Shown: positions 1 through 7,077 of the stretch, piece by piece | How positions within the stretch are numbered: position 1 is the first letter of the stretch | Layout: each line of letters starts with the position of its first letter | From: Christensenella sp. UBA1260 | GTDB lineage: Bacteria > Bacillota > Clostridia > Christensenellales > CAG-917 | Length of the DNA stretch: 25,450 nucleotides | NCBI GenBank assembly: GCA_002308155.1 | Contig: DBVQ01000041.1 | Span: 19,076 to 44,525, forward strand | Direction of reading: 5' to 3' | The notes under the pieces: model-generated | The model's input: the letters and a program-made list of their open reading frames with translations, nothing else | Told to the model about the DNA's origin: nothing | The model's database searches: none | Program-made: the position numbers and the translations under genes

Positions 1-393
1 GTTAAATGCCCCGCCACGAAGGAGAGTTGCTCCCGCCGCCTTGACTGCACGCGCCACTTCAACAATCTGCTCTTCGCTCTCAACAGAGCAAGGACCTGCA
101 ATAAATTGGAAATGCTTGCCTCCAAACTTGTGCTCTGCGACGTCCACAATCGTGTCTTCCGGGTGGAACTTGCGATTGGCATTTTTGTACGGCTCTTGCA
201 CGCGCGTCACGCTTTCAACAATATCAAGCGAGCGGACAAGGTCTATATCCACTTTGGACGTGTCGCCGACAAGCCCTATAATCGTGGAGTTTTCGCCGCG
301 GCTGATATGCACGTCAAGCCCCAAGTCCTTTATCCAATTGGTGAGATTTTCAACTTGTTTTTCGTTTTGATTTTTTTTGATTACGACTATCAT
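1..393 (-). CDS. aroF: 3-deoxy-7-phosphoheptulonate (DAHP) synthase, N-terminal part (cut by window edge)
   Basis: Cytoplasmic enzyme condensing phosphoenolpyruvate with erythrose 4-phosphate, the first step of the shikimate pathway. Only the first 131 codons are in the window and the frame runs off at base 1. The protein begins MIVVIKK and has a ferredoxin-like (ACT-like) domain over roughly residues 1-70, then the linker KFHPEDTIVDV and the start of the barrel with AGPCSVES and LLRGGAFN. This order matches the Thermotoga-type DAHP synthases (type I beta with FXD domain), in which the extra domain gives allosteric inhibition by tyrosine (family knowledge). The start at 393 is chosen because AGAGGAA lies just upstream and the N-terminus fits the family. 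Upstream lie a tyrosine-rich leader peptide and a terminator (486-611) and a second promoter (455-463), so expression is probably coupled to tyrosine supply. Confidence 0.95.
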   Translation of the reverse strand, partial: MIVVIKKNQNEKQVENLTNWIKDLGLDVHISRGENSTIIGLVGDTSKVDIDLVRSLDIVESVTRVQEPYKNANRKFHPEDTIVDVAEHKFGGKHFQFIAGPCSVESEEQIVEVARAVKAAGATLLRGGAFN

Positions 394-454
394 AATTCCT
401 CTTCGCACGCACTATACGTGCCCGCAAAATGTAGTTAGTTAAACATCAAAGTCT

Positions 455-463
455 ATTATAGCA
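455..463 (-). promoter_or_regulatory. Second aroF promoter, extended -10 (TGC-TATAAT)
   Basis: On the minus strand a perfect TATAAT (460-455) is directly preceded by TGC, forming an extended -10 element. The -35 region is weak (GTGGAA at 17 nt spacing, 3 of 6 matches). Transcription would begin near 448 and give an aroF 5' UTR of about 55 nt. It lies downstream of the attenuator terminator, so transcripts from it escape attenuation and may set a basal level of DAHP synthase. Confidence 0.5.
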
Positions 464-485
464 CAATTTTACAGGATTTCCACAC

Positions 486-519
486 AAAAATAAAAGCCAA
501 CATCATTTTGGATGTTGGC
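486..519 (-). terminator. Attenuator terminator upstream of aroF
   Basis: On the minus strand GCCAACATC (519-511), loop CAAAAT and GATGTTGGC (504-496) form a perfect 9-bp stem, followed directly by TTTTATTTTT. It sits between the leader peptide and aroF, not at the end of a gene. Its 5' arm and loop (515-506, ACATCCAAAA) can instead pair with the upstream segment TTTTGGGTGT (550-541), ten pairs with one G-U, which would block terminator formation. Confidence 0.85.
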
Positions 520-550
520 AAAATAAACTTTTTGTGCTGCACACCCAAAA
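506..550 (-). promoter_or_regulatory. Candidate antiterminator helix of the aroF leader
   Basis: The segment TTTTGGGTGT (550-541) is complementary to ACATCCAAAA (515-506), which is the distal 5' arm plus loop of the terminator. The two helices are mutually exclusive. The first segment starts only a few nucleotides after the leader stop codon (557-555), so a ribosome paused at the stop would cover it and let the terminator form, while one stalled on the tyrosine codons would leave it free. A competing weaker hairpin pairs TTTTT (551-547) and GTG with CAC and AAAAA just downstream. Confidence 0.65.
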
Positions 551-554
551 ATGA

Positions 555-611
555 CTATACCTTATAGCCATAGTAATAGTAGTATGCAGAATAGACTTTT
601 GCGTTTTTCAT
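555..611 (-). CDS. Tyrosine-rich leader peptide (18 aa) of the aroF attenuator
   Basis: A short reading frame, ATG at 611 and TAG at 557-555, encodes MKNAKVYSAYYYYYGYKV. Seven of 18 residues are tyrosine and five are consecutive (residues 10-14). It lies between fumB and the DAHP synthase gene and is followed by competing antiterminator and terminator helices. Known attenuation leader peptides carry runs of codons for the regulated amino acid, and DAHP synthase starts tyrosine synthesis, so the fit is specific. No strong Shine-Dalgarno sequence precedes the ATG. The predicted promoter (TTGACA at 646-641, TAAACT at 623-618) would start transcription at about the ATG itself, so the peptide may be read from a leaderless mRNA. 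The peptide itself is probably of no function beyond the act of being translated. Confidence 0.8.
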   Translation of the reverse strand: MKNAKVYSAYYYYYGYKV

Positions 612-617
612 GGCTTT

Positions 618-646
618 AGTTTAATATACACCAAGTCTTTTGTCAA
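618..646 (-). promoter_or_regulatory. Promoter of the aroF attenuator transcript
   Basis: On the minus strand TTGACA (646-641) is separated by exactly 17 nt from TAAACT (623-618, 4 of 6 matches to TATAAT). The expected start point is near 611-612, at the leader-peptide ATG. No terminator is seen between fumB and this site, so readthrough from the fumarase operon is also possible. Confidence 0.55.
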
Positions 647-647
647 G

Positions 648-667
648 CACTTTAGTGCAATAAAGTG
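648..667. repeat. Palindrome abutting the aroF leader -35 box
   Basis: A perfect inverted repeat of CACTTTA and TAAAGTG with the 6-nt spacer TTGCAC (minus-strand reading) sits one base upstream of the TTGACA -35 element and directly after the fumB stop codon. It has no U-tract, so it is not an intrinsic terminator. Its position suits a transcription factor operator, but this is inference. Confidence 0.45.
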
Positions 668-669
668 GA

Positions 670-1185
670 TTATTTTTGAAATATAGAGTTTCCGTCCCCG
701 TCAATCGCCACGATGACAGGAAAATCTTTCACGTCAAAGGCATAAACCGCTTCCGTGCCGAGGTCGTCGTAAGCGACTGTTTCAAAGGATTTTACGGCTT
801 TGCCGTAAGTTGCGCCCGCGCCGCCGATTGCAACAAAATAAACTCCGCCGTTTTTGACAATTGAGTCGTACACTTCTTTTGCTCTGTCGCCTTTGCCGAT
901 TGTTGCAACAATTCCTGCGTCATAGAGCGCCGGAGAATAGGCGTCCATACGCATAGCGGTCGTAGGACCACAGGCGGTTATCTTGCCGTCCTTGAAGCAT
1001 GGTCCAACATAAAATATCGTTTGACCATTGATATCAAACGGAAGTTTGTCGTCTTTCAAACCTTCTGTCATACGCTTATGCGCGGCGTCTCTGCCTGTAA
1101 GCAATCTGCCGTTCAACAGCACAAAATCGCCTGCTTTCAAGGCTTTTAAATCGTCTTTTGAAATTGGCAAAGAAAGTGTCTTCAT
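670..1185 (-). CDS. fumB: Class I fumarate hydratase, beta subunit
   Basis: Second subunit of the oxygen-sensitive [4Fe-4S] fumarase that interconverts fumarate and malate in the cytoplasm. The 171-residue protein contains the family signature GPTTAMRMDAY followed by IVATIGKG, and ends in a typical YAFDVKDFPVIVAIDGDG segment. Length is slightly below the usual beta subunit length of about 180. An in-frame extension reaches 1230, but the start at 1185 (MKTLSLPIS) is preferred because its ATG overlaps the TGA of the alpha-subunit gene (ATGA), implying translational coupling and equal synthesis of both subunits. A tartrate dehydratase beta subunit (TtdB) is the main alternative, but the neighbouring malic enzyme favours fumarase. 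Confidence 0.93.
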   Translation of the reverse strand: MKTLSLPISKDDLKALKAGDFVLLNGRLLTGRDAAHKRMTEGLKDDKLPFDINGQTIFYVGPCFKDGKITACGPTTAMRMDAYSPALYDAGIVATIGKGDRAKEVYDSIVKNGGVYFVAIGGAGATYGKAVKSFETVAYDDLGTEAVYAFDVKDFPVIVAIDGDGNSIFQK

Positions 1186-2030
1186 GCCTTGCCCTCCAAA
1201 CGGCAACTTGCGCATCTCACAGCGTGGCACTGTATGTTGACAGCAACAGGAAGTGCGGAAATGTGCGTTGGATATTTGCCGATATGCACTGCAAGTGCGG
1301 TGTTGTTGCCGCCAAAGCCCTGCGCGCCGATTTCAAGTGCGTTTATGCTTTCAAGCAGTTCTTTTTCAAGGTCGGCAAGGACTCTGTCCTTGTTTTGCTC
1401 GCCTACATCACGCAAAAGTTCCTCTTTTGCAATCTGCATAGCTTTTTCCGCCGTACCGCCTATGCCCACGCCGACTACGATTGGTGGGCAAGGATTTGAA
1501 CCTGCTTGTTTCACTGCATCAAGCACAGCGTTCTTTACACCATCAATGCCCTTTGACGGAGTGAGCATATAGAGTTTGGACATGTTTTCACTGCCAAATC
1601 CCTTTGCCATAAAGGAGATTTTGACATCCGCACCCTTGACAATTCTTGTATGCACAATCGCGGGAGTGTTGTCCCCCGTGTTTTTTCTGTTTATCGGGTT
1701 AAGCACACTTGCACGATAGCCGTATTTTTTGTAGCCGCGTCTCACGCCCTCGTTGATTGCGTCCTCAAAGTCGCCGCCGACAAAGTTGACTTCCTGCCCG
1801 TATTCCACAAAGAAGACCGCCATGCCCGTATCTTGACAGACAGGCAAATTCTCTCTCTTTGCAAGCTCGTTATTTGAAACAACTGTTTCAAGTGCAAACC
1901 TTGCATTGGCGTTTGTCTCCGCTTTTAGCGCACACGCAAGCGCGCTCTCGCAGGAAGGAGTGAGAGATGAACAGGCGTGGACAAGATTTTCCACCGCGTT
2001 TACTACGTCGTCAAAATAAACTTTGCTCAT
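1182..2030 (-). CDS. fumA: Class I fumarate hydratase, alpha subunit
   Basis: Iron-sulfur subunit of two-component fumarase; with the beta subunit it hydrates fumarate to malate. The 282-residue protein has the three cysteine contexts expected for the cluster: Cys65 in LPVCQDTG, Cys181 in GSNPCPPIVVGVGIGG, and Cys268 in NIQCHAVR. Conserved NTGDNTPA and GFGSENMSKL segments are also present, and the length is normal for the family. Its ATG overlaps the TGA of the malic enzyme gene upstream (ATGA at 2030-2027), and its own TGA overlaps the fumB start. Subunit assignment is firm; fumarate rather than L-tartrate as substrate is inferred from the malic enzyme neighbour. Confidence 0.94.
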   Translation of the reverse strand: MSKVYFDDVVNAVENLVHACSSLTPSCESALACALKAETNANARFALETVVSNNELAKRENLPVCQDTGMAVFFVEYGQEVNFVGGDFEDAINEGVRRGYKKYGYRASVLNPINRKNTGDNTPAIVHTRIVKGADVKISFMAKGFGSENMSKLYMLTPSKGIDGVKNAVLDAVKQAGSNPCPPIVVGVGIGGTAEKAMQIAKEELLRDVGEQNKDRVLADLEKELLESINALEIGAQGFGGNNTALAVHIGKYPTHISALPVAVNIQCHAVRCASCRLEGKA

Positions 2031-3193
2031 AGTTTTGACACCCCACTCTCTATTGCCGCACGCTTAACTGCCTCGGCAACTGCCGGCACGACTCTCTTGT
2101 CAAACGGCTTTGGCAAAATATATTTGTCGCTCAAGTCATCGCCGACAAGACTTGCAAGCGCATCTGTTGCCGCAATCTTCATTGCTTCGTTGATATCCTT
2201 TGCTCTCGCATCAAGCGCCCCGCGGAAAATACCAGGGAACGCCAACACGTTGTTGATTTGATTGTCAAAATCGCTTCTGCCGGTTGCCACAATCCTTGCC
2301 CCTGCCTCGTATGCCTCGTTTGGCATAATCTCGGGAGTTGGGTTTGCCATTGCAAAGACGATAGCGTCCTTGTTCATTGTTTGCACCATAGCCTTTGAGA
2401 GCGCACCTTTGACGCTGACACCGATGAAAACGTCTGCCCCAATTGTAGCATCTGCAAGTGCGCCTTTGACGCCTCTTGGGTTTGTCTTTGAGGCAAGTTC
2501 GTTTTGTGCCTTGTTGAACTTTTCACTCTCGTCAATTATGCCGAGACGGTCGCACACAACAAGGTCTTTTGCGCCGTTTGCGAGCAAGAAATTGGCTATT
2601 GCACAGCCCGCACTTCCTGCGCCGTTAATCACAATACGGGCACTTGATATATCTTTTTTGACAACTTTAAGTGCGTTTTTGAGCGCTGCAACCAAAACCA
2701 CAGCAGTGCCGTGTTGGTCGTCGTGAAAGACGGGAACGTCGCATATCTCTTTGAGTTTGCGTTCAACTTCAAAGCAGCGCGGAGCAGAGATATCTTCAAG
2801 GTTTATGCCACCAAAACTCTTTGAAATATTGAAGACTGTATCCACAATTTCGTCCGTATTTTGTGTAGACAAAACGATAGGAATTGCATCAATCCCCGCA
2901 AACTCGCTGAACAACGCACACTTGCCTTCCATGACCGGCATGCCTGCCTCTGGGCCTATATTTCCAAGCCCCAAGATAGCAGAGCCGTCCGTTATGACAG
3001 CGACGGTATTCCAGCGCCTTGTGAGCGCATACGACAAGTTTGGGTCGTCCTTTATGGCAAGACAAGGCTGAGCAACGCCCGGCGTATACGCCAAAGACAA
3101 TGACTCTTTGTCGTCAATTCTGACCGCGGAAGAAACCCTAAGCTTGCCTTTCCACTCGTAGTGTTTTTTCAAAGACTCTTGCATATAGTCCAT
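2027..3193 (-). CDS. NAD(P)-dependent malic enzyme (oxaloacetate-decarboxylating)
   Basis: Oxidatively decarboxylates malate to pyruvate and CO2 in the cytoplasm. The 388-residue protein is the short bacterial type without a phosphotransacetylase domain. Visible signatures are the catalytic tyrosine in LAYTPGVAQPC (Tyr36), the lysine in MEGKCALF (Lys91), the metal ligands in NLEDI (Glu134, Asp135) and VFHDDQHGT (155-163), and the dinucleotide-binding loop GAGSAG (191-196). The start at 3193 has GAGGAG six nucleotides upstream; a second ATG three codons in is less well placed. It lies 23 nt after the ABC exporter gene and overlaps fumA, so it belongs to the same transcription unit. The fumarase then feeds it malate, or uses malate in the reductive direction. 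Cofactor preference cannot be read from the sequence. Confidence 0.93.
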   Translation of the reverse strand: MDYMQESLKKHYEWKGKLRVSSAVRIDDKESLSLAYTPGVAQPCLAIKDDPNLSYALTRRWNTVAVITDGSAILGLGNIGPEAGMPVMEGKCALFSEFAGIDAIPIVLSTQNTDEIVDTVFNISKSFGGINLEDISAPRCFEVERKLKEICDVPVFHDDQHGTAVVLVAALKNALKVVKKDISSARIVINGAGSAGCAIANFLLANGAKDLVVCDRLGIIDESEKFNKAQNELASKTNPRGVKGALADATIGADVFIGVSVKGALSKAMVQTMNKDAIVFAMANPTPEIMPNEAYEAGARIVATGRSDFDNQINNVLAFPGIFRGALDARAKDINEAMKIAATDALASLVGDDLSDKYILPKPFDKRVVPAVAEAVKRAAIESGVSKL

Positions 3194-3216
3194 AATAGCT
3201 CCTCTCTTTGGCGGGA

Positions 3217-5103
3217 TTATGCCTCTCCCGCCTCGAGCAATTGCTTTTTGTATTGAAGTTGATAAAGGCTGAAATATTTGCCTTTCTTGCGCAACAACTG
3301 TTGATGCGTGCCCTGCTCCAAAATCTCGCCGCTCTGCAACACGATGATATTGTCTGCGTGCTGGATTGTTGAAAGCCTATGTGCCACGATAAGCATTGTG
3401 CCGATGTTCATCATCTTTTCAAGAGAGTCTTGGATGAGGACTTCGGTCTCGGTGTCAATATTTGCCGTAGCCTCGTCAAGTATCATAACGGACGGTTTGT
3501 GCGCAACTGTCCTTGCAAAGGACAGAAGTTGACGCTCGCCTGCCGAGAAGTTGTTGCCTCTCTCGCGCACTTCCTCGTCAAGCCCGTGTTCAAGTTTATT
3601 TATAAACTTGTCCGCGTTGACATACTTGCACGCCTCTTCCACCTGCTCGTCCGTGATAGACTCGTCTCTGAGCACGATATTGCTCTTGACCGTGCCCGAG
3701 AACACAAACACGTCTTGGAGCATCTGTCCAAAGTGGCGGCGCAAAGAGGATATTTTTATTTTTTTGATGTCCACGCCGTCAATGAGGATTTGCCCTTTTT
3801 GTATGTCATAGTTGCGGACAATGAGTGCCAAAATCGTAGATTTTCCGCTTCCAGTTGCACCGACAAACGCGCAGGTTGAACCTGCGTTCACTTTGAAGGA
3901 CACACCCTTCAAGACCCACTCGTCCGGGATGTAGGCAAACCAAACGTCCTTAAACTCAATATCGCCCTTGATTTCGTCCATTTCAATCGCGTCTTCGCTG
4001 TCCACGATTTCTGGTTGCATATCAAGGATTGAGAATATCTTTTCGCTGGATGCAAATGCGGACTGCATACGGTTGAACTGCTCTGCAAGTTCCTGTATTG
4101 GCGTAAAGAAGGACGCAATGTATTGATAGAAGATGACAATTGTTGAATAGCCAATCACCTGTCCTGCAAAGCTGACTTGGCTTATCGTGTCATTTGCGCC
4201 GACCCATAGCATAGCTATGACTGTGAAAATGTAGAGCACGTATACGCACGGACGGAAGACGCCATAAACAAATATCTCCTGATTGAGCGCCTTGCCGAGA
4301 GTCCTGTTCTTGCGCAGGAATTGATTATTCTTTGTTGCCTCTTGATTGAAGCTCTGCGTGACCTTAATTCCGGACAAGTTTTCAGAGAGATAAGTGTTGA
4401 TGTCCGTCATATTGTTTTTGACGTTTCTGTACGCCTTTCTTGAGAACTTGCGGAATATGATTGTAAACAGCACGATAAACGGCACAAAGCACAACACGAT
4501 AAGCGTAAGTTTTGCATTGACCGAGAACATCGCGATGATAAATCCCGCCGTCAGGAAGATGTTCTTGACAAGGTTGACGAGTATGCCCGTAAACATCATT
4601 GACACGGAGTTTGTATCGTTGCAAACACGTGTGACGAGTTTTCCGACGGGGATTGCATTGAGTTGCGCGTGCGAGAGGTTTTCAATATGCACAAACAGTT
4701 GCTGGCGCATATTGGAGATAATCCTCTGCCCTGTCTTTTGCAGCACAACCGCCATGAGATAAGTGCACACAAGCGAAATCACGAGCACGACAAAATATAT
4801 GATTGCATCTTTGAGCACGGCAAAATAGTCAAATCCAACTTCGCCAAGTTCGTCCGCCACGTCGCCGAGTATGAGCGGCAATGCAATATCCGCCGCAATC
4901 GTAAACGCGACAAGCAAAATGACAAACGCAAATTGTTTCCAATACGGTTTGGCATACTTCAAAAGTCGCTTGAGGATGTCGATATCCTTCATATTGCGAT
5001 CAAAGCCGATTGCCTGCTTTTTGTCTTTAATGAGCGCAAATGCGACGATAAACGATGTGGCGAGAGTGCCAAGAACGGCGCCGATTATGTACAGTGGATT
5101 CAT
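3217..5103 (-). CDS. ABC exporter half-transporter, subunit B (permease-ATPase)
   Basis: Inner-membrane half-transporter of the MdlB/LmrD/BmrD type, 628 residues. An extra hydrophobic helix (residues 3-25) precedes the usual six-helix domain (about 55-335), followed by the ATPase domain with Walker A GATGSGKST (415-423), an altered signature FSAGERQ (519-525) and Walker B VMILDE with the catalytic glutamate (Glu544). The partner gene just upstream has the complementary asymmetry, as expected for heterodimeric exporters with one working and one degenerate ATP site. The start is set by the near-perfect ribosome site AAGGAGGTG five nucleotides before the ATG, which overlaps the upstream stop as ATGA. 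A later ATG at 4992 lacks a ribosome site. Substrate is unknown; drugs, lipids or peptides are typical of the family. Confidence 0.93.
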   Translation of the reverse strand: MNPLYIIGAVLGTLATSFIVAFALIKDKKQAIGFDRNMKDIDILKRLLKYAKPYWKQFAFVILLVAFTIAADIALPLILGDVADELGEVGFDYFAVLKDAIIYFVVLVISLVCTYLMAVVLQKTGQRIISNMRQQLFVHIENLSHAQLNAIPVGKLVTRVCNDTNSVSMMFTGILVNLVKNIFLTAGFIIAMFSVNAKLTLIVLCFVPFIVLFTIIFRKFSRKAYRNVKNNMTDINTYLSENLSGIKVTQSFNQEATKNNQFLRKNRTLGKALNQEIFVYGVFRPCVYVLYIFTVIAMLWVGANDTISQVSFAGQVIGYSTIVIFYQYIASFFTPIQELAEQFNRMQSAFASSEKIFSILDMQPEIVDSEDAIEMDEIKGDIEFKDVWFAYIPDEWVLKGVSFKVNAGSTCAFVGATGSGKSTILALIVRNYDIQKGQILIDGVDIKKIKISSLRRHFGQMLQDVFVFSGTVKSNIVLRDESITDEQVEEACKYVNADKFINKLEHGLDEEVRERGNNFSAGERQLLSFARTVAHKPSVMILDEATANIDTETEVLIQDSLEKMMNIGTMLIVAHRLSTIQHADNIIVLQSGEILEQGTHQQLLRKKGKYFSLYQLQYKKQLLEAGEA

Positions 5104-6896
5104 AAGGCACCTCCTTCGCTCTCTTCTTCAAGCTCTTGGAGCTTGACGGTCTTTTGATACTCTTCGCAGCGAGACAAGAGCTCGTCATGCGTGCCGATAT
5201 CAACAATTTTGCCATCGTCAATAAGAATGATCTTGTCAAGGTTTTTGACAGTGGAAATGCGGTGGGCAATATAGATTGTCGTCTTGCCCGCCCTATTCTT
5301 TCTGAGACTCTCTAGGATATTCTCTTCAGTCTTTGTATCAACTGCGGATAGCGAGTCGTCGAGGATGAGTATGACTGCATGCTTCATAAGTGCGCGCGCA
5401 ATGGACGTCCTCTGCTTTTGACCGCCCGAAATCGTCACGCCTCTCTCGCCCAAGATTGTCTCGTAGCCGTCTTTGAACGCGGAGACATCGCCATGGATGT
5501 CCGCAAGCTTTGCAACTTCTTCAATCTCTTGTTTGTCTGCGGCATTCTCGCCATATGCAAATGAAATGTTGCTTGCAATCGTATCGGAGAACAAGAAGTT
5601 GTCCTGCGGGACGTATGCTATACAGGCTCTGACTGAACGGATTGAAAGGTCGTTGACGTCCTTCCCGTCCACAAAGAACGTGCCGTCCTCTATATTGTAG
5701 GTGCGGAGCATCAAATCAACAATAGTTGATTTGCCTGCACCTGTCTTGCCGATAATACCAACGTTTTCGCCGGCTTTTATTGTGAAACTGACGTTTTTGA
5801 GCACGTTGCGGTCGCCGTCCGGATACTGGAAGGAAAGATTGCGGAATTCAATTTCGCCCTTGACGTCCTCGATATCTCTTACGCCCTCTCTGTCCTTGAC
5901 ATCAATCGGGGTGTCCAAAAACTCGTTTATTCTCTTCAAGGACGCCTGCCCGCGCGAAGTCATCTCAATGAGCATTGCGATTGCCATAACCGGCCAAGTG
6001 ATTGTGCTGAAATATGAAATGAACATGACAAGTGCCGCAACGTTTGATGTTTCGCCGCCCTCGTTTGCGAGGATGAAAGTCCCTTCGTGTGCGAGCCAGC
6101 CGCCATAGCCGATGACGATTGTGACAACCGAGCCAATAAACAACGATACCATTATGTCAAGAAGCACGGATGCCTTGACAAATGAAACATTGACGTCTTC
6201 GTTGTGTTTGTTGACATACTTGAATGCGGACAACTCTTTCATCTCCTTGACAAACGCCTTGATGACCGCTATGCCCGAGAAGTTTTCTTGCGTGAAATCA
6301 GAAAGTTGTGAATATGCGTCCTGTCTTTCGTCCCACTTCTTTGTCATATACTTGCACATAATCACGCCGACAGTCGCCAAAAACGCCATCGGTATGAGTG
6401 CAAACAGAGTGAGCTTCCAGTTGAGGAGCGCCATCTTGTATATTGCCATAATGCCAAGCAAGAGCGCATCAAACAGCATGAGCGTACCATCGCCAAAGCA
6501 CTCGTTGATAGTTTCTAAGTCATTGGTGAAAAGGCTCATGATGTTGCCGACTTTGTTTTGCTTGTAATATTGTTGCGAGAGGTCTTTGGCGTGGTCAAAC
6601 ATCTCGGCACGGAATCTTGTCTCCGTATTGTTTGCCGAGCAGAAAAATGCTATGCGCCACAAAAATCTGCCAACTGCGAGCACTGCGACAATCCAAAATG
6701 CCTCATACAAAAGATTGAGGAGCATATCGGTTGTGATAGTCGTCGTTGTCGTTGGGTCAAGACCGTCAATAATTGCGCCGTATATCTCAGGAATACGCAA
6801 TTGGAAATAATCCACGGCAACAAGTGCCGCAATACCCAATATCAACAGCCATGAATAGCGAAGATAATACTTTCCGATGCGTTTTCCAAATAACAT
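5100..6896 (-). CDS. ABC exporter half-transporter, subunit A (permease-ATPase)
   Basis: First gene of the operon; 598-residue half-transporter of the MdlA/LmrC/BmrC type. Six membrane helices span about residues 15-315. The ATPase domain has Walker A GKTGAGKST (383-391), a canonical signature ISGGQKQR (489-496), and a Walker B that ends in two aspartates (LDD, 512-514) where the catalytic glutamate normally stands, then SLSAVD and the H-loop histidine at 545. The canonical signature here complements the intact Walker B of subunit B, so the pair forms one competent and one degenerate site. AGGAA lies three nucleotides before the ATG. The upstream spacer holds a palindrome overlapping the likely -10 element, which suggests regulation by a repressor encoded elsewhere. 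The transported substrate is unknown. Confidence 0.93.
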   Translation of the reverse strand: MLFGKRIGKYYLRYSWLLILGIAALVAVDYFQLRIPEIYGAIIDGLDPTTTTTITTDMLLNLLYEAFWIVAVLAVGRFLWRIAFFCSANNTETRFRAEMFDHAKDLSQQYYKQNKVGNIMSLFTNDLETINECFGDGTLMLFDALLLGIMAIYKMALLNWKLTLFALIPMAFLATVGVIMCKYMTKKWDERQDAYSQLSDFTQENFSGIAVIKAFVKEMKELSAFKYVNKHNEDVNVSFVKASVLLDIMVSLFIGSVVTIVIGYGGWLAHEGTFILANEGGETSNVAALVMFISYFSTITWPVMAIAMLIEMTSRGQASLKRINEFLDTPIDVKDREGVRDIEDVKGEIEFRNLSFQYPDGDRNVLKNVSFTIKAGENVGIIGKTGAGKSTIVDLMLRTYNIEDGTFFVDGKDVNDLSIRSVRACIAYVPQDNFLFSDTIASNISFAYGENAADKQEIEEVAKLADIHGDVSAFKDGYETILGERGVTISGGQKQRTSIARALMKHAVILILDDSLSAVDTKTEENILESLRKNRAGKTTIYIAHRISTVKNLDKIILIDDGKIVDIGTHDELLSRCEEYQKTVKLQELEEESEGGAL

Positions 6897-6910
6897 ACGT
6901 TCCTGCCAAA

Positions 6911-6940
6911 AAACTGTATTTTATACAATAAAAACAGTTT
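6911..6940. repeat. Operator-like inverted repeat AAACTGT ... ACAGTTT
   Basis: AAACTG (6911-6916) and CAGTTT (6935-6940) are exact inverted repeats with AT-rich, partly symmetric sequence between them (30 bp in all). The element covers the presumed -10 and start point of the exporter operon. The same half-site returns at 6992-7007 in the other half of the divergent spacer. Confidence 0.45.
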
Positions 6941-6965
6941 AACCGCAGACTTCTTGAAATGTCAA
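6937..6965 (-). promoter_or_regulatory. Likely promoter of the exporter-malic enzyme-fumarase operon
   Basis: On the minus strand a perfect TTGACA (6965-6960) is followed after 17-18 nt by TTAAAC or TAAACT (6942-6936), a poor -10 box. Transcription would begin about 34 nt before the exporter start codon. The weak -10 lies within the AAACTG/CAGTTT palindrome at 6911-6940. Confidence 0.45.
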
Positions 6966-6991
6966 TCATTTTTATTGCAAAGATACAATAA

Positions 6992-7007
6992 ACAGTGCGA
7001 AAACTGT
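6992..7007. repeat. Second operator-like inverted repeat ACAGT ... ACTGT
   Basis: ACAGT (6992-6996) and AAACTGT (7001-7007) repeat the half-sites of the 6911-6940 palindrome with a much shorter spacer. It lies just after a TACAAT (6984-6989) that could be the -10 box of the plus-strand membrane protein gene, so it could control that gene too. Confidence 0.35.
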
Positions 7008-7077
7008 GCCTTTTGACGTCAAAACTCAAAAAATGTCAAGAAAACATAAAAAAATCCCCTCGCTCATACGCTGTAAG

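Noticed and set aside
394..669. T-box riboswitch in the aroF leader
   Set aside because: I do not find the conserved T-box sequence or a specifier loop; the short leader ORF with a Tyr run and competing helices explain the region better.
2262..2726. 154-codon plus-strand reading frame opposite malic enzyme
   Set aside because: It lies entirely within a well-supported gene with intact family motifs on the other strand, has no ribosome site, and its low-complexity sequence is typical of an antisense shadow.
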